A DNA stretch of 48,382 nucleotides from Pseudomonadota bacterium (lineage in GTDB: Bacteria; Myxococcota_A; Polyangia; Polyangiales; Polyangiaceae), in the NCBI GenBank assembly GCA_023402175.1, contig JAEXCN010000544.1, positions 1 to 48,382 of the forward strand, written 5' to 3'. Below the pieces are notes generated by a model. That model was given only the letters and a program-made list of their open reading frames with translations, was not told the origin of the DNA and searched no databases. A program made the position numbers and the translations under genes. Numbering within the stretch: position 1 is the stretch's first letter; each line of letters begins with the position of its first letter. Positions 8,269 to 15,688 of this stretch are shown in pieces.

Positions 8269-8285
8269 TTGCGTTCTGCACGCAA
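8269..8285 (+). promoter_or_regulatory. putative activator-binding dyad upstream of gene B
   Basis: TTGCGTTCTGCACGCAA is a perfect six-base dyad (TTGCGT-N5-ACGCAA) about 209 bp upstream of the -24 element. It is conserved with the site before gene A, and the flanking segment that follows (GGCCTCGTTTGATC) is conserved too. Confidence 0.58.
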
Positions 8286-8608
8286 TGGCCTCGTTTGATC
8301 CCGCATCGGGCGGCCGTGCTCCGGACGGCTCGAGATCGGCCCTCACGCTGAGTCCACTGCTGTAGTCCAGCGGTGCGCGCGATCAGCCTCCTCCGTATCG
8401 ACGGCGCTTCGTCGGGTCGGAGGGCCGTGATCGCCGCGCGTCTTTTGGCGCAGTCTGTTTCAAGGTTCCGCGTCGCCTCCCGCTCGTCCGCGGGGCATGT
8501 CGGTTGCTCGAGCGGCCAACGCGACTCGCCCGACGCGAGGACGTGAGGCTCGCCTGCGGCAAAACGCGGGCAGGCCTCCCTACGTCGTGAAGACCAAGGA
8601 GTACTCTC
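8286..8608 (+). promoter_or_regulatory. control region of repeat lipoprotein B, homologous to that of A
   Basis: Shared blocks with the gene A leader include GATCAGCCTCC near 8382, CGCCGCGCGTC (8432-8442), TTCCGCG, GGCATGTCGGTTGCTCG, CGCGACTCGCCCGACGCG and AAGGAGTACT just before the ATG. Between blocks the two leaders differ by substitutions and short indels, so the blocks stand out from a diverged background. Confidence 0.75.
8493..8508 (+). promoter_or_regulatory. putative sigma-54 promoter of gene B
   Basis: GGGCATGTCGGTTGCT, with GG at 8494-8495 and GC at 8506-8507, exactly ten bases apart. This is identical to the element before gene A. Transcription would begin about 90 bp before the ATG at 8609. 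Confidence 0.65.
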
Positions 8609-11284
8609 ATGAAAAGGTATCTCTCAAGGAGCGGAGTAGTGCTCGGGATGCTCGCTGCCGCACTCGCAGGGTGCGGGGACGAGAACGGAGCCGAGAACAC
8701 AGAACAGGCGAAGACGGCAATCACTTCCAAGGGGTTCGCGGTCGCGGGCTGCGGGGGCCAGGGCATCTTCAACATCATGTCGAACCAGGCGATCAACTTC
8801 GTCGCCGTCGACCAATCGGCGTTCGCGGCCATGAACGCGCAGCTGTTCGCGATGAACGCGAACAACGTCGCTCAGCTCATCGCGTCGACTCAGCAGAACA
8901 GCGCCGTCACCAGCGAGGTGGCGCAGATGCTCGCCCAGGCGACGAACTTCACGACCGCCTCTCAGCGCGCGGCCTGGTTCGCGCAGAACCTCGCGTCGAG
9001 CATCAACAACGCGTATGCGACCACGGTCAACACCGCGAACAACATTGCGACGACGGCGAACGCGCAGAACGCCTGGAGCAACGCGGTGAGCACGACGACG
9101 GTGGCCAACACGGCTGCTGGGTTCAACAACCAGTTCACCAACAACAACGCGGCCAGCTACGCGGCTGCGGCCAACCAGACGAATGCGTTCGAGAACGCGA
9201 ACGCGTTCCAGAACAACCTTGCCGCAGCGAACGGGTTCAACGCGGCGAACACGCTCGCGGCGAACCGCGCGACCGAGGGCGCGCAGGCCGTCACCAATGC
9301 CGCCGAAAACGCGGCGGCGGTGCAGGGGGCGAACAGCTTCCTGGGCGCGAATCAGGCGACGGTCGCCAACCAGGGCGCGAACAACTTCGTGAACGCCGCC
9401 GAGGCCGCGAATGCCGCGCAGGGAGCGAACACCCTCGCGAACGCTGGGCAGACCGCGATCGCCAACCAGGGCGCGAACAACATCGTGAACGCCGGCGAGG
9501 CCGCTAATGCTGCGCAGGGCGCGAACACCATCGCCAACGCTGGGCAGACCGCGATCGCCAACCAGGGCGCGAACAACATCGTGAACGCCGGGCAGGCCGC
9601 GAATGCAGCGCAAGGTGCGAACACCCTCGCCAATGCTGGGCAGAACACGATCGCCAATGCAGGCGCGAACAACGTCGCGACGGCGGCGGAGGCCGCGAAT
9701 GCCGCGCAGGGCGCGAACACGGTGGCGAACGCCGGGCAGTTCACGGACGCCATGCAAGGCGCACAGGCGGTCGCGAACACGGCCGCGAACCAGGGCATGG
9801 CGGCCAACGCCGTGGGCGCGAACACCGCAATTGGGAACGCGGGCGGGGTCCAGGCGGCAAACGCCTTCGGCTTCGGCGGCGGCATCGCTGCCGCGCCGCT
9901 CGGGTTCGGCTTCGGCGGCTGGGGCTTCGGTCCGATCGCCAACATCTTCAACTTCAACACGGCCGCGGCGTTCGGCACCGGGTGGACGAACAACCAGTTC
10001 GCGAACATGGCAGCGGCGAACAACTTCGCCTTCGCGAACATGTTCAACAACGAGTTCGCCAACGTGTTCAGCAATGCGCGTATGACGGCGTTCGCGAACC
10101 AGTTCTCGAACGTGTTCAACGCCGCGCTGATGACGGTGGCGAACAACCAGTTCGCGAACGTCTTCTCGAATCAGTTCACGACGGCGTTCGCGAACGAGTT
10201 CGCGAACCTGTTCAACGTGGCGAGGCTGACCGCGTTCAACAGCGAGTTCGCGAACGTGTTCAGCAATGCGCGTATGGCGGCGTTCGCGAACCAGTTCTCG
10301 AACGTGTTCAACGTGGCCAACCTTGCCGCGTTCAACAACGAGTTCGCGAACGTGTTCAGCAATGCGCGTATGGCGGCGTTCGCGAACCAGTTCTCGAACG
10401 TGTTCAACGTGGCCAACCTGGCCGCGGTCAACAACGAGTTCGCGAACGTGTTCGCGAATCAGGCGACGTTCGCGCAGGCGAACCAGTTCTCGAACGTGTT
10501 CAACGTGGCGAGGCTGGCCGCTGTCAACAACGAGTTCTCGAACGTGTTCGCGAACGCGGCGACGGTCGCGGCGTCGAGTGCGCTCGCGAACCAGTTCAAC
10601 GCTGCGGCCATGAATGCGGCGACGAACCAGTTCGCCAACGTGTTCGGCGTTGCCCAGTCGAACGTGTTCAACAACTTCGCGGCGGCTCAGCAGGCCACGG
10701 CGGCGCAGAACCAGGCCGCCAACGTGAACGCTGCCGGGTTCACCCAGAACGCGGCGGTCGTCCACAACAACGCGAACACGCAGAACGCGTACAACGTCGG
10801 CAACATCGCGACGACGACGGTGGTCAACGCGAACCAGCTCAACGCGGCCGAGTTCGCGACGACGCAGAACGCAATCGCGAACCAGGCCACGACGGCGACG
10901 GCCGAGGCGCTGAACTCGGCGAACCTCGCCGCGGCCAACGTTGCGGCGACGCAGAACGCGTTCGCAGCGACGACGTCGGCGGCCACCAATCAGGCCATGG
11001 CGCAGCAGTTCCAGACGTTCACCAACCTCACGCAGTTCAACGCGACCAACGTCGCGCTCGCGCTGGACGTCACGGCCAACACGCAGAACGCGATCGTCGG
11101 CGTGTTCACCGGCAACGTGGCCAACCAGGTTGCGGCGAACCAGGACTTCGCGGCCGCGTTCCTCGGCTGCGGTCTGGCCGGGCCGATCGCTGCCCCGCTC
11201 ATCGCGCCGGCGTCCGCCGACGGCCCGGCTGTCGAGGCCGCTGACGCCGTCGAGCTCGGCGACCGCGTCGCCAAGCCGGAGTAA
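8609..11284 (+). CDS. Asn/Ala-rich 16-residue-repeat lipoprotein B
   Basis: The ATG at 8609 is preceded by AAGGAG with the same leader as gene A. The 891-aa product starts MKRYLSRSGVVLGMLAAA with lipobox LAGC. The order of parts matches protein A: N-domain with GIFNIMSNQAINFVAVDQ; about eleven 16-mers such as AQGANTLANAGQTAIA and NQGANNIVNAGEAANA; hinge APLGFGFGGWGFGP; about ten or more 16-mers such as NEFANVFSNARMAAFA; and a C-domain ending GDRVAKPE. Again there are only three cysteines, in the lipobox, AGCGG and LGCGL. Met and Phe are commoner in the second repeat block than in protein A. The pair may form a matched two-component surface structure or be alternative versions of one. No known function; the family is not recognised. 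Confidence 0.9.
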   Translation: MKRYLSRSGVVLGMLAAALAGCGDENGAENTEQAKTAITSKGFAVAGCGGQGIFNIMSNQAINFVAVDQSAFAAMNAQLFAMNANNVAQLIASTQQNSAVTSEVAQMLAQATNFTTASQRAAWFAQNLASSINNAYATTVNTANNIATTANAQNAWSNAVSTTTVANTAAGFNNQFTNNNAASYAAAANQTNAFENANAFQNNLAAANGFNAANTLAANRATEGAQAVTNAAENAAAVQGANSFLGANQATVANQGANNFVNAAEAANAAQGANTLANAGQTAIANQGANNIVNAGEAANAAQGANTIANAGQTAIANQGANNIVNAGQAANAAQGANTLANAGQNTIANAGANNVATAAEAANAAQGANTVANAGQFTDAMQGAQAVANTAANQGMAANAVGANTAIGNAGGVQAANAFGFGGGIAAAPLGFGFGGWGFGPIANIFNFNTAAAFGTGWTNNQFANMAAANNFAFANMFNNEFANVFSNARMTAFANQFSNVFNAALMTVANNQFANVFSNQFTTAFANEFANLFNVARLTAFNSEFANVFSNARMAAFANQFSNVFNVANLAAFNNEFANVFSNARMAAFANQFSNVFNVANLAAVNNEFANVFANQATFAQANQFSNVFNVARLAAVNNEFSNVFANAATVAASSALANQFNAAAMNAATNQFANVFGVAQSNVFNNFAAAQQATAAQNQAANVNAAGFTQNAAVVHNNANTQNAYNVGNIATTTVVNANQLNAAEFATTQNAIANQATTATAEALNSANLAAANVAATQNAFAATTSAATNQAMAQQFQTFTNLTQFNATNVALALDVTANTQNAIVGVFTGNVANQVAANQDFAAAFLGCGLAGPIAAPLIAPASADGPAVEAADAVELGDRVAKPE
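9275..9795 (+). repeat. 48-bp repeats encoding QGAN-type 16-mers (gene B)
   Basis: About eleven units, alternating between AQGANTLANAGQTAIA and NQGANNIVNAGEAANA forms, so a 96-bp higher-order period is visible through the middle of the array. Core positions Q-G-A-N and N-A-G-Q/E are fixed. Confidence 0.88.
9990..10560 (+). repeat. 48-bp repeats encoding NEFxNVF-type 16-mers (gene B)
   Basis: Units such as NEFANVFSNARMAAFA and NQFSNVFNVANLAAFN alternate. Two consecutive 96-bp pairs near 10225-10420 are almost identical at DNA level, suggesting recent duplication within the array. Confidence 0.85.
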
Positions 11285-11354
11285 GAAAGGAGAGAGCAGA
11301 CTCAGTACCCCTACACGTCACGTCGTCACTCGAATGGGGCCACGCAGGGGACGC

Positions 11355-11385
11355 GCCACGCGCGCGGCCTCTGCGCTGGCTTTTT
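11355..11385 (+). terminator. intrinsic terminator of gene B
   Basis: A stem formed by GCCACGC and GCGCTGGC (one bulged base), followed directly by TTTTTG, lies 70 bp after the stop of the repeat lipoprotein. Nothing else is evident in the 11285-11623 gap. Confidence 0.55.
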
Positions 11386-11623
11386 GTCGGCCGCGAGCTC
11401 GTCGTCGGGATCGGGCGCGAACGTGGCATCGGACGCGCCCGAGCTCGACGCTTACGCCCCCGACATCGAGGTCCGTGACCATCCGCGGGAAGGCGCTGCT
11501 CCAGCGTGAGCCGGAGCGTAGCGCCGCACCGCGGGGCCGAGGGGTGCGGACGCTCGCGTCAAATTCTGGCTCAATCGGCGTGAGTCGTTAGACTCCGGCG
11601 ACGGCTCCGTGCCCCTGCTTACC

Positions 11624-13186
11624 ATGACGACCCATCAGCTCGAGTCCGGGGACTTCGTTACGAACGCCGTCAGGCTCGTTCGGCCTCTCGCCGAAGGCGG
11701 GATGGGGCGAGTCTGGATCGCCGAGCACCTGGGTCTGCACGCGCAGGTCGTCGTGAAGCTGATGGCTCCGGAGATGGCGGAGCGACCCGATGGCGCGGAG
11801 CGCTTCGCCCGCGAGGCCGCGGCGTGTGCTGCGATCAAAAGCCCGCACGTGGTGCAGGTGTTCGATCACGGCGTGACCGCCGATGCGACGCCGTACATGG
11901 TCATGGAGCTCCTCGAGGGCAAGGACCTCGGCGCGTACCTCGCAGAGCGCGGGCGGATGGAGCCGATGGACGTCGTCGAGCTCGTCGTCCAGGTCGGCAA
12001 GGCGCTCTCGAAGGCTCACAAGGCGTCGATCATCCATCGCGACATCAAGCCCGAGAACATCTTCCTCTGCGACACCGAAGGCGGAGAGATCTTCGTCAAG
12101 CTGCTCGACTTCGGTACCGCGCGCCGCGAGACGGAGACCACGTCGCGTACGACGGTGCCCGGGCAGATCATGGGCACGCCCTATTACATGAGCCCGGAGC
12201 AGAGCGTCGGAGCGTCGGACATCGACGAGCGGTCGGACATCTGGTCGCTCGGCGTCGTCGCTTTCGAGGCGCTCACGGGCAAGAAGCCGTTCGATGGGGC
12301 GTCGGTCGGAGCGATCACGATCGCCATCCACGGCCCGCTCCCGAAGCTCACGGACATCGTTCCCGATCTGCCGCCCGCGGTCGATGCATGGTTCGAACGC
12401 GCGTGCGCGCAGCTCCCGCAGGACAGGTTTGCGACGGCGCGCGAGGCGACGAACGCGCTCGTCGAGGCGGTGACAGGCACGGCCCCCGTCGATCAGCCGA
12501 CGGAGTCGGTCTGTTTCCCGACTGTCGAGACGAAGGGCGGAAGCACGCCGGTCACGCCCGTCACGCGCCCGATCGAGCCACTCATCGCGTCGCTCCCACC
12601 GCCCGGCTCCGAGAAGCGTTTCACGACGATCGCGGCGGGCGCCGTGATGGCCGTGGCGGCGGCGGCGATGATCGCGATCGTCGCTGGTCGATCGCCTTCG
12701 CTCGCGCAGCCCGCGCAGCCTGAAGCGCCGCCCGCCACGCAGGCGGCGGCGCCTCCGCCGCCGACGGCCGAGGTACCCGGCGTCGAAGCAAAGTCCGCAG
12801 CGCCGCCGACCACGGCGGAGCACAACGTCGAGCAGCATGTAGCTCCGCCGGCCGAGCGACCCGCACCGCAGGACGAAGGGAAGCTCGCGAAGAAGGCGGA
12901 GAGCGCTCCGAGCAAGGCGCCGGCGGCTCCGGCGACGCGCGCGGCGGAGACGGCTCGCGACGCACGTGCAAAGACGCCGAGGACGACGTTGCCGCCTCAG
13001 CGAGGCTCGCGAGCGACGAGCAAGGAAGGTACGGACGACGACCTCGTCCGGTTGTCGAACGCCGCCACGAAGCACGCCGAGTCGGCTCCCGCGGAGCCTG
13101 CGCCGTCGCCGCAACCGCAGCCGGCGGTCACTTCGCAGCCGGAGCCTCCGCCACTTCCAGCGCCTGCGCCTGCATCCGAGCCGTGA
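11624..13186 (+). CDS. Hanks-type Ser/Thr protein kinase, membrane anchored
   Basis: An ATG at 11624 gives 520 aa; a GTG at 11609 would add five residues, and neither has a clear ribosome-binding site. The N-terminal kinase domain (about 10-280) has the P-loop AEGGMGRV, catalytic Lys in VVKLM (K45), HRDIKPEN (138-145, D140), DFG (162-164), and GTPYYMSPEQ as the activation-segment end, so it should be active. A single membrane helix at about 333-355 is followed by a Pro/Ala-rich extracytoplasmic tail of some 165 residues with no recognisable sensor domain. Such kinases signal from the envelope to cytoplasmic targets in myxobacteria. Neighbouring genes give no clue to its substrate. Confidence 0.93.
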   Translation: MTTHQLESGDFVTNAVRLVRPLAEGGMGRVWIAEHLGLHAQVVVKLMAPEMAERPDGAERFAREAAACAAIKSPHVVQVFDHGVTADATPYMVMELLEGKDLGAYLAERGRMEPMDVVELVVQVGKALSKAHKASIIHRDIKPENIFLCDTEGGEIFVKLLDFGTARRETETTSRTTVPGQIMGTPYYMSPEQSVGASDIDERSDIWSLGVVAFEALTGKKPFDGASVGAITIAIHGPLPKLTDIVPDLPPAVDAWFERACAQLPQDRFATAREATNALVEAVTGTAPVDQPTESVCFPTVETKGGSTPVTPVTRPIEPLIASLPPPGSEKRFTTIAAGAVMAVAAAAMIAIVAGRSPSLAQPAQPEAPPATQAAAPPPPTAEVPGVEAKSAAPPTTAEHNVEQHVAPPAERPAPQDEGKLAKKAESAPSKAPAAPATRAAETARDARAKTPRTTLPPQRGSRATSKEGTDDDLVRLSNAATKHAESAPAEPAPSPQPQPAVTSQPEPPPLPAPAPASEP

Positions 13187-13256
13187 TGGGCTAGAGCCCG
13201 TCGATGGAGCCGGTGCCGGAGCTGCGATGCGTCCGGCCCATGATGGGCTAGAGCCC
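13184..13256. repeat. direct repeat of TGATGGGCTAGAGCCC
   Basis: The 16-base sequence occurs at 13184-13199, where it includes the kinase stop codon, and at 13241-13256. Each copy can fold a short GGGCT/AGCCC hairpin. The spacing is 57 bp. Confidence 0.55.
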
Positions 13257-13320
13257 TCCGCGCAGCGACGGACGTGTGGTCTTGGAGATGCAACGCAGTG
13301 GATCGAGAGGACCGCGCGTC

Positions 13321-13734
13321 ATGATCTCCTTGATGCACTGCTTGCTCACCGCTGGCTTTGGAACGACTCTCGTGCTCGGCGCCTGCGCGAGCTCGATCGA
13401 CGAGCCGTTCGCGAACGAGTCGACAGAATGTGGACCGAGCACGTCCGCAGACGCCGAACCGCAGGCCGAGATGAGCCATCCGTCGACGCGGCCCCCCATC
13501 TACTGGCACCCGCTGGGCGAAGAGGGACAGGGGAACGTCCCGCATCCGCGTCACTGCAACTACGGCGAGGCCTGGCACTGCATGGCTGGCCAGCAGGCAT
13601 GGCACTGGGTGCCGCTCGACCGCACTCCACGGGAAGGCCGAGTCTCAGGCGTCGAAAGCCTCCCGGCGGGTACCGGCGATAGGTGCTGCGTACGCGTCGG
13701 TCCACGCCAGCCACGTCGCCCGTACGGCACATGA
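13321..13734 (+). CDS. small lipoprotein with Trp/His/Cys-rich C-terminus
   Basis: The ATG at 13321, with GAGAGG some ten bases upstream, gives 137 aa. In-frame upstream starts at 13276 (GTG) and 13288 (ATG) cannot be excluded. A short signal ends in LVLGAC, a good lipobox. The mature part has HCNYGEAWHCMAGQQAWHW, an unusual cluster of His, Trp and Cys, then an Arg-rich tail. No family is recognised. The aromatic/His cluster could bind metal or glycan, but that is speculation. It lies between a kinase and an SPW-like membrane protein, all on the plus strand. Confidence 0.6.
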   Translation: MISLMHCLLTAGFGTTLVLGACASSIDEPFANESTECGPSTSADAEPQAEMSHPSTRPPIYWHPLGEEGQGNVPHPRHCNYGEAWHCMAGQQAWHWVPLDRTPREGRVSGVESLPAGTGDRCCVRVGPRQPRRPYGT

Positions 13735-13867
13735 CCCATCGGCTCGAGGTCTCCGCCCGGCCCGGAGGTCGCGACCTTCGACTCCACGAACCGAGCTGCG
13801 CTCGCGTCCGCGGCGTCTTCGTCCGAGGCATCGATATTGAAACGCACCGCGGTGATTGGAGGAAAGC

Positions 13868-14215
13868 ATGGCCACCGGAGCTAAAAGCATAGCTGCACCG
13901 CAAGTGCTGAGTCTCATCCTGGGTGTCTGGCTGTTCATATCGGCGTTCATATGGCCGCACAGTCAGGCCCAGATGACGAACACGTGGATCCTCGGCGTTC
14001 TGGCCGTCGTCTTCTCGCTGGTCTCGATGTATGTGAATGCGCAAGCGCGATATCTGAACACCATACTTTCGATATGGCTCTTCATCTCCGCGTTCGCGCT
14101 CCCGCGCATCAGCATCGGCACCGCCTGGAACAACTGCATCGTGGCGATCGTGATGTTCATCGCCTCGCTCACGAGCGCCGGCGCGGCGCGTGGGCTCCGA
14201 CGGGCGACCGCCTGA
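13868..14215 (+). CDS. SPW-repeat-like four-helix membrane protein
   Basis: GGAGGAAAGC before the ATG at 13868 fixes the start. The 115-aa product has four predicted membrane helices in two similar halves: VLSLILGVWLFISAF followed by WPHS, and LNTILSIWLFISAF followed by ALPR. The repeated WLFIS(A/P) pattern is that of the SPW repeat family of small bacterial and archaeal membrane proteins, whose function is unknown. The second Pro-Trp of the motif is degenerate here. Length is normal for the family. Confidence 0.8.
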   Translation: MATGAKSIAAPQVLSLILGVWLFISAFIWPHSQAQMTNTWILGVLAVVFSLVSMYVNAQARYLNTILSIWLFISAFALPRISIGTAWNNCIVAIVMFIASLTSAGAARGLRRATA

Positions 14216-14314
14216 CAGGGCACGTAGCCACGGCGCTTGGCGACAGGTCGCTGTGGAACACGAACGCAACCACTCTGGAACGGGCGCTGCAGCGCTCCCT
14301 CACGGAGAGCGAGC

Positions 14315-15574
14315 TTGCCCCGTCCGTTCCAGTCGTCTCGTCACCGCACCGCGCTCGTCTTGTCCGGTGGCGGCGCCCGCGGCGCCTATGAAGCCGGTGT
14401 TCTGGTCGGCTTTCACGATGTATTGGGCGCACGCGCGGAGGCGCGGCCGATCTTCGACGTGTTGAGCGGCGCGTCCGTCGGAGCGATCAACATCGCGCAC
14501 CTCGCCGCGCACGCCGAGCGCGCGGACCGCGGCATTCCCGAGCTCGTCGACCTTTGGACGTCGCTGCGGCTCGAGACGCACTTCAAGCCTCGTCTGAGGA
14601 CCTTCTTGGGACGTTCGCCGCTCAGTGTGGCGCGGCACGCAGCAACGGGATCTCTTGACGCGTCGAGGTGGGGTCGCGCGCTGCTCGACCCCAAGCCGTT
14701 CGAGCGCATGGTCGGAAAGCTGATCCCTTGGGGTCGGCTCCACGCGAATCTGCAGGCAGGGGTCATCCAGGCGCTGATCGTGTCGGCGTTCAACATCGGC
14801 ACGGGCAGGACGAACACGTTCGTCGAGCTTGCCCCAGGCGCTTCGTTCGTACCGTTGCCCGAGCGAGATCCGAGACGGAAGTCGGGGGTGGAAACGATCA
14901 CCGCCGACCACATCCTCGCGTCCGCGGCGCTGCCGCTGCTTTTCCCCGCTCGCCGCGTCGGCGACGCGTACTACTGCGACGGTGGGCTCAGGTTCAATAC
15001 GCCGATCGCCCCGGCGATCCGCAGCGGAGCCAGCAAGCTCGCGATCGTCGCGCTCCGCGCCGCACATCGCGCGCCAGAGACGGGACACACGCGCGAGCAG
15101 CTCGAGCAGTACCCGCATCCCATGTTCCTCCTCGGCAAGATCTTCGATGCGCTCCTCCAGGATCCGATCGACTACGACTTGCAGGTGCTCGAGCGGTCGA
15201 ACCGCGTTCTCGACGTGATGAGAGAGGCGGTCCCGCGCCCAGCGCTCGAGCAGATCGCGAAGGTGCTCGAGGCCGATCGCGGCTTGCCGTATCGACGTCT
15301 GCAAACGCTCGTGTTTCGCCCGTCCGCGACCATCGGCGTACTGGCGCTCGAGCACGTGCGCCGGCATGGCACTCCCGGCGCGAGCCTCAGCGCGTCGTTC
15401 CTCCTCGAGAGGGCAGCGTCGCTCGGCGCGCATGTCGAGGCGGACTTCTTGTCGTTCATTCTCTTCGACGGTGCGTTCGCCCGCACGCTCATCGAGCTGG
15501 GGCGGAGCGACGTTCACGCTCGCGCCGCCGAAGTTCGGGCGTTCTTCCTCGAGGGCCCTGCCGCTGCCACCTGA
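14315..15574 (+). CDS. patatin-like phospholipase
   Basis: A TTG at 14315 with GGAGAG upstream gives a natural start shortly before the catalytic domain. An upstream TTG at 14237 would add 26 Arg-rich residues without obvious support. The 419-aa protein has the oxyanion-hole motif SGGGARGAYEAG (18-29), nucleophile GASVG (S54) and catalytic Asp in DGG (D222), so the Ser-Asp dyad is complete. Patatin-family enzymes hydrolyse acyl esters of phospholipids. There is no signal peptide, so it is probably cytoplasmic or exported by another route. The remaining 200 residues are helical and not assigned. Proximity to an acyl-CoA dehydrogenase and Mla-like genes is compatible with lipid turnover. Confidence 0.9.
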   Translation: MPRPFQSSRHRTALVLSGGGARGAYEAGVLVGFHDVLGARAEARPIFDVLSGASVGAINIAHLAAHAERADRGIPELVDLWTSLRLETHFKPRLRTFLGRSPLSVARHAATGSLDASRWGRALLDPKPFERMVGKLIPWGRLHANLQAGVIQALIVSAFNIGTGRTNTFVELAPGASFVPLPERDPRRKSGVETITADHILASAALPLLFPARRVGDAYYCDGGLRFNTPIAPAIRSGASKLAIVALRAAHRAPETGHTREQLEQYPHPMFLLGKIFDALLQDPIDYDLQVLERSNRVLDVMREAVPRPALEQIAKVLEADRGLPYRRLQTLVFRPSATIGVLALEHVRRHGTPGASLSASFLLERAASLGAHVEADFLSFILFDGAFARTLIELGRSDVHARAAEVRAFFLEGPAAAT

Positions 15575-15688
15575 CGCACGCGGAGCTCTCGTCGGGTGAG
15601 CTCACGGCTGCGCAGCGCCGAACTTGGGCGCGCGGCCGGCAGGCGAGTTGCTTCGACCCCGTTGTGACCCGTTCCCGCAGAGGTCAGC

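Noticed and set aside
8050..8298. 82-codon open frame in the region before gene B
   Set aside because: It runs into the conserved control block, has no ribosome-binding site and an Arg-rich translation; treated as non-coding.
3523..11284. Calling the repeat lipoproteins ice-nucleation or curli proteins
   Set aside because: The 16-residue period and Q/N/G content are suggestive, but the diagnostic motifs (GYGSTxTA or the curlin S-x5-Q-x-G pattern with correct spacing) are not present.
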